Below, in pieces: positions 23,471 through 32,348 of a DNA stretch of 36,915 bases. Made by a program: the position numbers and the translations under genes. The DNA lies in NCBI GenBank assembly GCA_903893565.1, contig CAITMU010000117.1, forward strand, positions 1-36,915, given 5' to 3'. The first letter of the stretch is position 1; each line of letters starts with the position of its first letter. The DNA is from an uncultured beta proteobacterium (lineage in GTDB: Bacteria > Pseudomonadota > Gammaproteobacteria > Burkholderiales > SG8-41). Under the pieces are notes generated by a model. It did not search any database, was not told the DNA's origin, and was given only the letters and a program-made list of their open reading frames with translations.

Positions 23471-24367
23471 ATGGCAGGTAAAGGGGCAGAATTTAGAGCG
23501 TTACTGAAGCAACCTGGAATACTGGTGACCCCCGGTGTTTTTGACGGTTATAGTGTTCGCTTGGTGGAAAAAGCCGGCTTTAAGATGGGCGCTATTTCTG
23601 GCGCTGGCGTATCTGAGAGTCGTCTGGGATGGGCCGATAGGGGGGTCATGAGTTTTGAAGTGAACTTAGACAATGCTCGCCGTTTGGCTGATTGTTGCGA
23701 TAAGCTTATTTTGCGCGCTGATGCGGATACGGGTTACGGAAATGCGATGAATGTGCATTTTGTCGTTCGTGCCTTCGAAAAAGCAGGAATGGCTGCCTTG
23801 ATGTTTGAAGATCAAGTATGGCCTAAGCGGTGTGGGCATATGCGTGGTAAGGCTTGTATTCCGGCCTCAGAGATGGTGCAAAAGGTCAAGGCGGCGGTAG
23901 ATGCGCGACGTGACCACGACTTTGTGATTGTCTCTCGGACCGATGCAGCCGGTCCGCTCGGGGTGAATGAGGCGATTGATCGCTTAAATATGTATGCCGA
24001 GGCTGGGGCTGATTGCATGTATGCGGATGCTTTGTTATCTCAAGAAGATATTGCCAATGTGGCAAAAAATGTTCCTCGTCCCCTGATTGTGAATATGGGA
24101 TTAGGGATTCGTGCTCGTAGTACAACTCCCTTAATGACACCCAAGCAATTGGAGGCTATTGGGGTGAAGGTGGTGAGTTATCCGAGGATGTTGTCTACTG
24201 CTGCACTCAAAGGGATGATGAATGCGTTGGATGTTTTCAAAACCGATGTATTAGGCAAAAATGAAGTGGTGAATCGTCCTGACTTATGTGCAGGGTTTGA
24301 GGAATTAAATGACTTGATGGGCATGGCAGCACTCGATGACATTGAAAGCAAATTTGTAGGGGGGTAA
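23471..24367 (+). CDS. Isocitrate lyase/PEP mutase superfamily enzyme (paralogue)
   Basis: Second ICL/PEPM lyase (298 aa), divergent from the first and clearly distinct in sequence. Metal motif R-A-D-A-D-T-G-Y-G; signature W-P-K119-R-C121-G-H-M. A GAGGAG ribosome binding site lies about 8 bases upstream. The LeuC-like subunit follows after 7 bases and the LeuD-like subunit after that. That gene order points to a two-step scheme in which a dehydratase pair forms or consumes a hydroxy-diacid cleaved by this lyase, as in 2-methylisocitrate or 2,3-dimethylmalate metabolism. The pathway is inference; the family is secure. Confidence 0.9.
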   Translation: MAGKGAEFRALLKQPGILVTPGVFDGYSVRLVEKAGFKMGAISGAGVSESRLGWADRGVMSFEVNLDNARRLADCCDKLILRADADTGYGNAMNVHFVVRAFEKAGMAALMFEDQVWPKRCGHMRGKACIPASEMVQKVKAAVDARRDHDFVIVSRTDAAGPLGVNEAIDRLNMYAEAGADCMYADALLSQEDIANVAKNVPRPLIVNMGLGIRARSTTPLMTPKQLEAIGVKVVSYPRMLSTAALKGMMNALDVFKTDVLGKNEVVNRPDLCAGFEELNDLMGMAALDDIESKFVGG

Positions 24368-24374
24368 TTGTCTT

Positions 24375-25628
24375 ATGGGTATGACCATTGCTGAAAAGAT
24401 TTTAGCGGCCAAAAGCGGACAAAACAAAGTCTCTCCCGGAGACGTGGTGACCGTGCGGCTGGATACGATTATCTTATTTGATAATAACTTCATGCCCAGT
24501 AATTGGCGCGATATTCAGCATGTATGTGACCCAGAGCGTCTGGTGGTGGTTTTTGATCATCGGGTTCCAGCCCCCAACCAATTGGCCGCGGCGGGGCACC
24601 GAACGGGGCGAGAGTTTGTAAAGCGTTTTGGCATTCGGCGTTTTCATGATGTCGGACGAGAGCAAGGCATTAGTCATCAACTCGTTGCTGACTACGGCTA
24701 TGCACTTCCAGGCTCTACCTTGGTGTGCAGCGATTCACATACCTGTAGTGGTGGGGTGTTTAATTGCTTGGCACGGGGGGTGGGGGGGCCAGATATTATT
24801 TATGCGGCAGTCAAAGGGGAGACTTGGTTTCGTTGTGGCGAGACGATCCGTTATGAGCTCAGCGGAAAACTCTCTCCGGCGGTGACGGCTAAAGACGCAT
24901 TTTTACAGATTGCGGGTGTGTATGGCGATCATGCCACCCAAAACGTAGAGTATGGAGGGGCGGGAGTTGCCTCTCTAAGCATTAATGCGCGTAAGACCAT
25001 ATCGACCATGTCTGCCGAATTGTCGGCTGAATTTGCTACCTTCGAATGTGATGCAACGCTCAGGGATTGGTTAACTGACCGCAATTCGATGGCTTTTAGT
25101 GCAGTTAATCCCGATAGCGATGCGTCCTACAAAGCGCTACGATTCGTCGATTTGTCGCAATTAGAGCCCTTGGTGGCGCTGCCCGATAGTGTTGTGAATA
25201 ACTCCCAGCCGGTTAAAAATCTTAAAGGTACTCGTATAGATCAAGCCTACATTGGCTCATGTGCCAATGGTACCCAGGACGATATAGAACTGGCGGCGGC
25301 TGTATTGAAGGGGCATCGAGTGGCCCCGGGCGTGCGCTTGATTGTCGTGCCCGCTTCCCAAATGGTTTATCGTGATGTTTTAAAAAGTGGGGCTATTGCA
25401 ACCTTAATGGAAGCTGGCGCGATGATTGCCCCGCCGACCTGTGGGGCCTGTGGCGGCGGGCACATGGGAGTATTAGCCAATGATGAGACTTGCATTACCT
25501 CGAGCACGCGTAACTTCAAGGGACGTATGGGTGACCCGAGTTCGCGAGTTTTTATGGCCTCGCCGGCAACGGTCGCAGCCTCTGCCATTGTGGGTTCGAT
25601 TGCGGATCCGAGAGACTTTTTACAATAA
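24375..25628 (+). CDS. LeuC-like aconitase-family dehydratase, large subunit
   Basis: [4Fe-4S] hydro-lyase large subunit (417 aa) of the LeuC/homoaconitase/dimethylmalate dehydratase type. Cluster ligands are Cys296 in I-G-S-C-A-N-G and Cys356/Cys359 in P-P-T-C-G-A-C-G-G-G. Substrate-side motifs V-F-D-H-R-V-P-A-P and C-S-D-S-H-T-C are present. Two ATGs lie 6 bases apart (24375, 24381). With the small subunit at 25708 it forms a split-subunit enzyme. The neighbouring ICL/PEPM lyases, rather than leucine genes, argue against isopropylmalate isomerase as its role and favour a catabolic hydroxydiacid dehydratase. Confidence 0.92.
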   Translation: MGMTIAEKILAAKSGQNKVSPGDVVTVRLDTIILFDNNFMPSNWRDIQHVCDPERLVVVFDHRVPAPNQLAAAGHRTGREFVKRFGIRRFHDVGREQGISHQLVADYGYALPGSTLVCSDSHTCSGGVFNCLARGVGGPDIIYAAVKGETWFRCGETIRYELSGKLSPAVTAKDAFLQIAGVYGDHATQNVEYGGAGVASLSINARKTISTMSAELSAEFATFECDATLRDWLTDRNSMAFSAVNPDSDASYKALRFVDLSQLEPLVALPDSVVNNSQPVKNLKGTRIDQAYIGSCANGTQDDIELAAAVLKGHRVAPGVRLIVVPASQMVYRDVLKSGAIATLMEAGAMIAPPTCGACGGGHMGVLANDETCITSSTRNFKGRMGDPSSRVFMASPATVAASAIVGSIADPRDFLQ

Positions 25629-25707
25629 TAGGTCAGTACAGCGTGAGGGATATTTCCCTTAAAAAACAGAATTTCTTTGACCTAAGGTCATTGAGGGAGC
25701 GTTGGGT

Positions 25708-26226
25708 ATGATTTTCAAGGCAAGAGTGTGGAAGGTGGGTGAAAACATTAATACCGATTTGATTTTACCCAATCGTGCATTTTATCTGCCCCCAGAAGAG
25801 CAGGTCAGCTATGTCTTTAGTGCCAACCGTCCGGGATGGGCAGAAGAGGTGCAGTTGGGAGATATTCTGATTGGCGGAAAGAATTTTGGCATGGGTTCAA
25901 GTCGCCCCGCAGCGCGATCACTTAAAAACCTGGGTCTATCTTGTTTAGTGGCCCCTTACATCAACGGTCTTTTTTTTCGTAATGCTGTTAATTTCGCGTT
26001 CCCGGTGGTCGAGTGTGAGGGGGTGGATGAAGCATTTGAAGAAGGGGATATTGCTGAAGTCGATGTCATTGGCGCCAAGGTGCGAAATCTCACCCAATCG
26101 CGAGAATTATCAGCCAAGCCGTTACCCGCCCCTTTACTGGCTATTATTCAAGCAGGCGGGATTTATCCCTTATTAGAAAAAGAAGGTTTGATTAAGCCCA
26201 AAGCAATAGCGAACCCAAAGCGATAA
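25708..26226 (+). CDS. LeuD-like aconitase-family dehydratase, small subunit
   Basis: Swivelling-domain small subunit (172 aa) partnering the LeuC-like protein. Typical features: N-I-N-T-D-L-I-L-P-N-R near the start and G-G-K-N-F-G-M-G-S-S-R, the loop that contacts the substrate carboxylate. The ATG at 25708 has GAGGGAG about 8 bases upstream; a TTG two codons earlier (25702) is the alternative. It lies 79 bases after the large subunit on the same strand. The next gene downstream is another Bug receptor. Confidence 0.92.
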   Translation: MIFKARVWKVGENINTDLILPNRAFYLPPEEQVSYVFSANRPGWAEEVQLGDILIGGKNFGMGSSRPAARSLKNLGLSCLVAPYINGLFFRNAVNFAFPVVECEGVDEAFEEGDIAEVDVIGAKVRNLTQSRELSAKPLPAPLLAIIQAGGIYPLLEKEGLIKPKAIANPKR

Positions 26227-26346
26227 GTGTTGCGGTTAATACAATGAATGCCCCGGTGTTTTTAAGTGAAAGAGTGTATTGCCGTTAAAGATGACCGGGG
26301 CCCTACCCCATTCAGTCAATGCAATTGTGATCAAGGGATTTTCGCC

Positions 26347-27444
26347 GTGAGAAAAAATGACTGGCTGAAAAAGACGCAGGCGTGTTTGTCTGAATCCCCC
26401 CGAGTGGTGTCTCGATGGTTTCACGGGTTGGGGCAGAGCATCAAAAAAGATAAGGCGGCGCCCCTGATTCAACCGAGGGTTTGGTGGCAGTGGGCGATGG
26501 TTGGTTGTTATGGCGTATGGAGCCTAGCGTTGGCCCACAGTGCGGATAATTTTCCACAAAGGCCGATTCGTATTGTGGTCGGTTTTACTCCAGGTGGGGG
26601 ACCGGATATTACGGCGCGTTCGCTCGCTTTGAGGCTGTCTGAACACTGGCATCAACCGGTCATCATCGATAATCGACCGGCGGCGGGGGGTATTTTGGCC
26701 GCTAGCCTCGTGGCGCATGCCAACCCCGATGGCTACACTTGGTTATCTGTGTCTACCGCCCATGCGGTGGCCCCAGCGCTATATGCCAAGTTACCCTTTG
26801 ACCCTTTACTGGATTTGTCAGCCATTACTCAAACTTCGACCTCCAAGTATGTATTGGTGGTGCCGGTCGGATTGGGGATTAAAAGTATTAAAGAGTTAAT
26901 TGCACTGGCAAAGTCAAAGCCAGGAGAACTTAATTTTTCTTCTGCAGGCGTAGGCAGTGGAACGCATTTTGCTGCCGAGTTGTTTAACTCCATGGCGGGC
27001 GTTCGAGTGAGTCATGTTCCCATGAAGGGGATACCGGAGGCGATGACGGAGACGATCGCAGGCCGTGTGCAATTTTTTATGGCCCCTATTGCCAGCGCGA
27101 TGAATCTGGTGAAAGATATGCGCCTGGTGGCTTTAGGCGTTTCCTCACCCAAGCGAGATGTATTATTACCAGACCTGCCAACGATTGCTGAGACCGGTCT
27201 GAATGATTACCAATCGGAATTATGGTCAGGACTATTGACTACGGCTAAGGTGCCCCGTGGGTTGATTCAACGCTTAAATGAGCAGGTCGGTGTGGTGTTG
27301 GCGCAACCCGAATTAGCCGCTCGCTGGAGTGCTATGGGTTTAGAGCCGCGCCACACGACTCCGGGGGCCTTTGATCATTTTATCGCAACACAAATTACCC
27401 TTTTCACTCGTATTGCTAAACAATCCCATATACGCGTAGATTAA
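26347..27444 (+). CDS. Bug family (TctC-like) receptor, start uncertain
   Basis: Bug receptor with F-P-Q-R-P-I-R-I-V-V-G-F-T-P-G-G-G, V-I-I-D-N-R-P-A-A-G-G, A-N-P-D-G-Y-T, H-V-P-M-K-G-I and a C-terminal R-V-D. The P-M-K-G variant replaces the usual P-Y-K-G. The frame is open from a GTG at 26266, which would give a leader of about 95 residues; I chose the GTG at 26347, preceded by AAGGG, though TTG/GTG codons at 26404-26428 would fit a normal signal peptide better. The hydrophobic signal core is A-M-V-G-C-Y-G-V-W-S-L-A-L-A. It follows the dehydratase subunits and is 7 bases from the pirin gene. Confidence 0.87.
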   Translation: MRKNDWLKKTQACLSESPRVVSRWFHGLGQSIKKDKAAPLIQPRVWWQWAMVGCYGVWSLALAHSADNFPQRPIRIVVGFTPGGGPDITARSLALRLSEHWHQPVIIDNRPAAGGILAASLVAHANPDGYTWLSVSTAHAVAPALYAKLPFDPLLDLSAITQTSTSKYVLVVPVGLGIKSIKELIALAKSKPGELNFSSAGVGSGTHFAAELFNSMAGVRVSHVPMKGIPEAMTETIAGRVQFFMAPIASAMNLVKDMRLVALGVSSPKRDVLLPDLPTIAETGLNDYQSELWSGLLTTAKVPRGLIQRLNEQVGVVLAQPELAARWSAMGLEPRHTTPGAFDHFIATQITLFTRIAKQSHIRVD

Positions 27445-27451
27445 ATAGACG

Positions 27452-28324
27452 ATGAGCATTCGACAATTACAGCATGTTATTGAATCGATACCGACCTCTG
27501 ATGGTGCCGGTGTCAAATTACGACGTAGTATCGGGAGTCAACGGGGCCTATACGTCGATCCGTTTCTGATGCTAGATGAATTTTCTACGGATAACCCTGA
27601 GGATTATATTGCGGGGTTCCCCTCCCATCCGCATCGTGGCTTTGAGACGGTAACCTACATGCTTGAGGGGCATTTATTGCATGAGGATCATATGGGGAAC
27701 CGTGGAGACTTAAAAAGTGGCGGGGCGCAGTGGATGAGAGCGGGGCGGGGAATTATTCATTCTGAAATGCCTCAACAAACGCAAGGTCGATTAAGAGGTT
27801 TTCAATTATGGGTTAATTTACCGGCCCTGGAGAAAATGACCCCTCCTTGGTATCGTGACATCGAACCGCATGAAATCCCGCAGGTCACTTTGGCCGAGGG
27901 TGGCAGTGCACGTGTGATCGCCGGATCGATTAATGTGGCAGGCATTGTGACCCCTGGGGTGATTACGGGCCATGCCACCGAGCCTATCTATTTGGATGTG
28001 GAGCTTCCCAACGGTTCGGCGTTTCATTATTACCTTGAATCGAACTTTAGTGCTTTTTTATACCCTTATGAAGGCGCGTTGCAAGTGGGTGCCATAGGTC
28101 AATCGCGTGAATTAAAACCCCAAAGCGCAGGCGTACTCAGTCATGGCGATCAGATAACGGTGGTGGCGCAAGAGGGGCCCGCCCGATTTTTATTAATTGC
28201 GGGTAAACCCCTCAAAGAGCCCGTGGTTCAATATGGGCCCTTTGTGATGAACACCCAAAATGAGGTTGAGCAGGCGCTTAGAGATTATCAAAATGGCACA
28301 CTCACGGTGATAGACCCCGCGTAA
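27452..28324 (+). CDS. Pirin family protein
   Basis: Bicupin pirin (290 aa, usual length). The N-terminal cupin carries the metal ligands His59 and His61 in H-P-H-R-G-F-E-T, and His103 and Glu105 in I-I-H-S-E-M-P, matching iron-binding pirins. G-N-R-G-D-L-K-S-G-G-A-Q-W-M is the other family block. Cytoplasmic, no signal peptide. Pirins act as quercetinase-like dioxygenases or as redox-linked regulators. Here the gene lies 7 bases after a Bug receptor, so cotranscription is likely, but its role in the cluster is not evident. Confidence 0.93.
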   Translation: MSIRQLQHVIESIPTSDGAGVKLRRSIGSQRGLYVDPFLMLDEFSTDNPEDYIAGFPSHPHRGFETVTYMLEGHLLHEDHMGNRGDLKSGGAQWMRAGRGIIHSEMPQQTQGRLRGFQLWVNLPALEKMTPPWYRDIEPHEIPQVTLAEGGSARVIAGSINVAGIVTPGVITGHATEPIYLDVELPNGSAFHYYLESNFSAFLYPYEGALQVGAIGQSRELKPQSAGVLSHGDQITVVAQEGPARFLLIAGKPLKEPVVQYGPFVMNTQNEVEQALRDYQNGTLTVIDPA

Positions 28325-28430
28325 AGCCTAGGCACTTTCCGTTATTTGTTTTACATTGGCAATCGGTCTTAAGTTTATTAAAACCAAAAAACTCATTTCA
28401 CTTCTTTAATTTTAAATATCTTATAAAAAT

Positions 28431-30011
28431 ATGTCACAGAACCCACAAACCCTCACAGAGTTATTATCCCGTCGCTGCGCTCAGGGCGGCGTAGCCTTAA
28501 TCGATCGAGACCATCCGGTCACCGCCGATGAATTGGCCGATCAGAGTATGCGCGTTGCACAAGGGCTATGGGATGCGGGTGTACGAGAAGGGGATCGGGT
28601 GGCCTTGTGGTTGCCGAATGTACCGGCTTGGTTAAGTTGTTTTTTCGCTTGCGCGCGCTTAGGCGCCATCGTGGTGGCAGTCAATACCCGTTTTCGTTCT
28701 GGAGAGATTTCTGACATATTAAATCGCTCGGGTGCGAAGGTGCTTATTTACTGGCCTGGTTTCAAGCACATTGATTTTGATGGTATCTTGCGTGATGCTC
28801 GCGTGAGCGAATTAAAGGCACTTAAGGCCATTATCGCTTACGGCGAGGACGAGCAAGGTCCGATTCAGTCGCCGCACGAGCATCTGCCGATTCAGCGTTT
28901 TGCCGATTTATTGGCGTGTGAACCTTACAAAAAAGACCATGCCCGCGCCGAATTGGGATGCCTTATTTTCACAACTTCCGGTACCACCAAATTACCCAAA
29001 TTCGTACTGCATAGCCAGGCCTCCATGGCCAGCCATGCGGCGGAGGCAGCACGGGCTTTCGAGTTTGATAAGGAAGGGGCCTGTACTTTATTGACGGTGC
29101 CGATGTGTGGTACTTTTGGCATGAGTCATGCCTTAAGTCCTCTGGCAGCGGGTCGTTTGTTGATTTTTATTCCGACCTTTGAAGTGGCTACCGCTGCTGC
29201 TGCGATTGAGCGCTACCAGGTGACTCACTTTCCGGCCACCGGAGATATCGTGGCCCAATTAAGGCAATACAGTAAAAAACCGATTCCCTATCCCAGTGTA
29301 CGCATGGTCACGGGCGTCAGAGCGGGGCAGGCGCGATTGGCCGATGCGCGTGGGATTTTGATGATTGGTATTTATGGATCGAGTGAAATGCAGGCCATTT
29401 TGTCACGACAGCCGTCTGAGGCGACGCCCGAGCAACGAGAAATTGGCGGAGGCAAAATGATTACTCAGGCCTCCCGGGTACGTGTTTGTGACACGGTTTC
29501 AGGCAAAGTCTTGCCACATGGCGAGCAAGGGGAGATACAGTTTAAAGGACCTAGCTGTATGATGGGATATTTTGGAAATCCAGAAGCAACCCAAGAGGCT
29601 TTTACGCAGGATGGTTATTTTAAAAGTGGTGATTTAGGTTATACCGTCGATGATTCAACGTATGTATACCTGTCTCGTATGGGAGACGTATTACGGTTGT
29701 CGGGTTTTTTGGTGAATCCGTTGGAGATTGAGTCGCTGCTGGATGCCCATGACTCTGTGAGCGTAAGTCAGGTCGTCGGTGTTGAGGGCGCACGGGGGCT
29801 TATTCCAGTTGCCTTTGTAACCTTAAAGCCTGGTTGTACACTGGATGAAGAGACGTTAAAAGACCACTGCGCTAAGCAAATAGCGAAATTTAAAGTGCCG
29901 CATCATATATTTGCTATTGATGCTTTTCCATTCACGCCCAGTGCAAACGGTAATAAAATTCAGAAAGCCAAATTACGTGAAATAGCCACCGCAAGCCTAA
30001 AAGTAAGTTAA
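28431..30011 (+). CDS. AMP-forming acyl-CoA synthetase/ligase (ANL superfamily)
   Basis: Adenylate-forming ligase (526 aa) converting a carboxylic acid to its acyl-CoA by way of an acyl-AMP. Motifs in order: nucleotide loop T182-S-G-T-T-K-L-P-K190, I-Y-G-S-S-E-M in the A5 position, the hinge Asp in F-K-S-G-D-L-G-Y, M-G-D-V-L-R-L-S-G-F, and the C-terminal catalytic Lys509 in N-G-N-K-I-Q-K. The ATG at 28431 lacks a strong ribosome binding site. It is followed by a MmgE/PrpD gene and a small hydrolase, which suggests activation of an organic acid imported by the nearby Bug system. Substrate not deducible. Confidence 0.93.
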   Translation: MSQNPQTLTELLSRRCAQGGVALIDRDHPVTADELADQSMRVAQGLWDAGVREGDRVALWLPNVPAWLSCFFACARLGAIVVAVNTRFRSGEISDILNRSGAKVLIYWPGFKHIDFDGILRDARVSELKALKAIIAYGEDEQGPIQSPHEHLPIQRFADLLACEPYKKDHARAELGCLIFTTSGTTKLPKFVLHSQASMASHAAEAARAFEFDKEGACTLLTVPMCGTFGMSHALSPLAAGRLLIFIPTFEVATAAAAIERYQVTHFPATGDIVAQLRQYSKKPIPYPSVRMVTGVRAGQARLADARGILMIGIYGSSEMQAILSRQPSEATPEQREIGGGKMITQASRVRVCDTVSGKVLPHGEQGEIQFKGPSCMMGYFGNPEATQEAFTQDGYFKSGDLGYTVDDSTYVYLSRMGDVLRLSGFLVNPLEIESLLDAHDSVSVSQVVGVEGARGLIPVAFVTLKPGCTLDEETLKDHCAKQIAKFKVPHHIFAIDAFPFTPSANGNKIQKAKLREIATASLKVS

Positions 30012-30114
30012 GCATTCGCGAGGGAGGGGCTATTTGTCGCTATGCCCCAATGGGAGTGATTCCTTTATTTAGCATGTTTAAAGCGAGTAGAAAAAGAAAA
30101 AATAATATAAGGTA

Positions 30115-31491
30115 ATGGCCTCAATGACTGTGGAGAATTTAACGCTTGCTGTAGCCAAGCGAGTGTGTGCCGTGGACTTTAAAGATCTCGATTCGGATAC
30201 CCGAACGATGACCAAACAATTAATTGCCGATGGTGTCGCGGTGGCGATAGCGGGTAGTTTGGAAGAGCCGCCACGAATTTTAGCTCAATATGCTCAGGAT
30301 TTATCCTCGGCGCCCCGAGCGAGCGTGTGGGGGTTCGGTTTTAAAACGCATCCGGCACAAGCCGCTTTTGTGAATGCCGCCTCAATGCATGTGCTGGATT
30401 TTGAGCCGATGTCTAATCCGCCCACCCATGCGGTATCGCCCACGGTGCCGGTGGCGTTTGCGTTGGCAGAGCATCTTCATGCCAACGGGGCACAGATTTT
30501 GACCGCTTGTGCCAAGGGCTTTGAAATGCAGGGTCGTGTTTTGATCGCCGCTGACCCGAAACGCGGTTCTTTGCCCTTTCATACGCCGGGGGTGATCGGG
30601 GTGATGGGTTCGACAGTGGCTGCCGCGCACCTCTTAGGCCTCGCGGCGTTACCTTTATCCCATGCTCTGGGGATTGCGACTTCGCGTTGTAGCGGGTTAT
30701 CCGCTAACACTGGCTCCATGGTCAAGTGTACCCATTGTGGCCAAGTGGCCGCGGCAGGTCTAGAGGCGGCAACCCTAGCGGCGAAAGGCTTTAGCGCGAA
30801 CCCAGATATTTTTAGCGCAGCGCACGGTTATATTGCGACTTTTTTTAAGGATCATTTTAATGAGGCTTTACTATTAGATTACGCCAATCCCCATCGCTGT
30901 GTCGATCCGGGGATGGCGATTAAATTCTACCCCTCAAAATATCCCACCCACTTTGTGATTGCAGCCGCTTTGGAGGCGCATGAGCGCCGCAAGGCGGGCT
31001 CCAAGATTACCGCTATACGGATCATCACGCCTGAGATCACGGATGCGAATCGTCCTCAACCTCGCTTGGGTCTGGAGGGCAAGTTTAGCTTCCAATATGT
31101 AGCGGCAGCAGCCTTGTTGGATGGTGTGATTGACATTCGTACGTTCACTGATGAACGACGCTTTAAACCAGATATGGTGGATCTTCTCAGTAAAATAAAG
31201 CTCGAATACGACGTGTCGATTCCTAAAGACACTCGACGAATGCACGTGGTGGTGGAGGTCAGTCTAGACAATGGTGAACAGATTCGTTGTGTTTGTCGTA
31301 AACCCCCGGGCACCTGGGGCGAGCCTATTCCGGCGGCTTTGCATCAGAACAAAATCCTTGATTGCTTACAGTTACGATTATCAGCAAACAACGCCTCTGA
31401 GGTGATGGATCGACTGGATCAATTGGAAACGTTGGACGCAAATGAGGTGGTTCAATTATCCGCATTATTATCGAACTCATCGATGGATTAA
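30115..31491 (+). CDS. MmgE/PrpD family protein
   Basis: Member of the 2-methylcitrate dehydratase (PrpD)/MmgE/cis-aconitate decarboxylase/iminodisuccinate epimerase superfamily (458 aa, typical length). It has the all-helical N-domain with M-H-V-L-D-F-E-P and H-A-V-S-P-T-V-P-V-A, the hinge S-A-N-T-G-S-M-V-K-C-T-H-C-G, and the C-terminal swivelling domain with K-F-Y-P-S-K-Y-P-T-H. Members catalyse dehydration, isomerisation or decarboxylation of tricarboxylates and similar acids. Two ATGs (30115, 30124) are possible. With the LeuCD-like and ICL-like genes it may complete a methylcitrate-like or branched-diacid route, though no methylcitrate synthase gene is present here. Confidence 0.92.
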   Translation: MASMTVENLTLAVAKRVCAVDFKDLDSDTRTMTKQLIADGVAVAIAGSLEEPPRILAQYAQDLSSAPRASVWGFGFKTHPAQAAFVNAASMHVLDFEPMSNPPTHAVSPTVPVAFALAEHLHANGAQILTACAKGFEMQGRVLIAADPKRGSLPFHTPGVIGVMGSTVAAAHLLGLAALPLSHALGIATSRCSGLSANTGSMVKCTHCGQVAAAGLEAATLAAKGFSANPDIFSAAHGYIATFFKDHFNEALLLDYANPHRCVDPGMAIKFYPSKYPTHFVIAAALEAHERRKAGSKITAIRIITPEITDANRPQPRLGLEGKFSFQYVAAAALLDGVIDIRTFTDERRFKPDMVDLLSKIKLEYDVSIPKDTRRMHVVVEVSLDNGEQIRCVCRKPPGTWGEPIPAALHQNKILDCLQLRLSANNASEVMDRLDQLETLDANEVVQLSALLSNSSMD

Positions 31492-31553
31492 AGCCCCGAT
31501 CTTTTTAATGCGAAAAACCGTATCGATGTTTACCTACCTTTAAAGGAAAGAAT

Positions 31554-32348
31554 ATGCCTATTGCCACTGTGTTAGAGGGGGAAATTTACTATGAGGATGT
31601 GGGTCAGGGTGAGCCGGTTATATTTGCAAGTGGTTTAAATGGGGTCGCCCGTTATTGGGCCCCTCAGATAGATTATTTTTCAAAAGCGTTTCGTGTCATT
31701 ACGTATGATCAGCGGGGTACGGGTAGCAGTGATCGTATTCAAAGACAATTTTCGGTCGATCAGATGGCTCGCGAGTTGGTGGATTTGATGGATGTTTTAA
31801 AAATCGATAAGGCCCATATTGTTGGTATGTCCACGGGTGGGGCTATTGGACAAACCATTGCGATTGAAAATCCTGAGCGGGTCATGAAATTAGCCTTGTG
31901 TAGCACCTGGACTCATTGCGATGCTTGGTTTAGGCGTTTATTTCATGCGCGCCGTGATATGTATCTTCAGGCCGGCCCTGATTTGCATGCCCAGTTCCAT
32001 CCCCTATTCTTATATTCCCCAGAATATGTCAACGCGCATGACGATCTGATTGAAGCCGAACAGGCTAAGGCGCCGACGAAGTCTTCGCCCGTGGAGGTTT
32101 CGGTGGCTCGTATTAATGCGTTACTCGAATTTGATCGTAGGGCGGGCCTAGCCTCGATTAAAGCCCCGACCTTGGTGATGGGCAGTGACAGTGATTTTAT
32201 TACCCCTAGTTACTTTTCAGAGGCTTTAGCCAAAGCGATTCCTGGGGCAAAGTTATCGATGCGTCGTGGAGGGGGACATTCTTTTACTAAGACCCAGGCC
32301 GATTCTTATAATCAGGAATTGATGAGATTTTTAAAAGGCCATGCTTAA
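31554..32348 (+). CDS. Alpha/beta hydrolase
   Basis: Single-domain alpha/beta hydrolase (264 aa) similar in layout to enol-lactonases such as PcaD. Nucleophile Ser93 in G-M-S-T-G-G, oxyanion region A-S-G-L-N-G, Y-D-Q-R-G-T-G-S-S loop, acid Asp in G-S-D-S-D-F-I-T-P, and catalytic His in G-G-G-H-S-F. A good AAGGAAAG ribosome binding site. No signal peptide, so cytoplasmic. Its last 8 bases overlap the cytochrome gene. It probably hydrolyses an ester, lactone or thioester product of the pathway; the exact substrate is unknown. Confidence 0.9.
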   Translation: MPIATVLEGEIYYEDVGQGEPVIFASGLNGVARYWAPQIDYFSKAFRVITYDQRGTGSSDRIQRQFSVDQMARELVDLMDVLKIDKAHIVGMSTGGAIGQTIAIENPERVMKLALCSTWTHCDAWFRRLFHARRDMYLQAGPDLHAQFHPLFLYSPEYVNAHDDLIEAEQAKAPTKSSPVEVSVARINALLEFDRRAGLASIKAPTLVMGSDSDFITPSYFSEALAKAIPGAKLSMRRGGGHSFTKTQADSYNQELMRFLKGHA

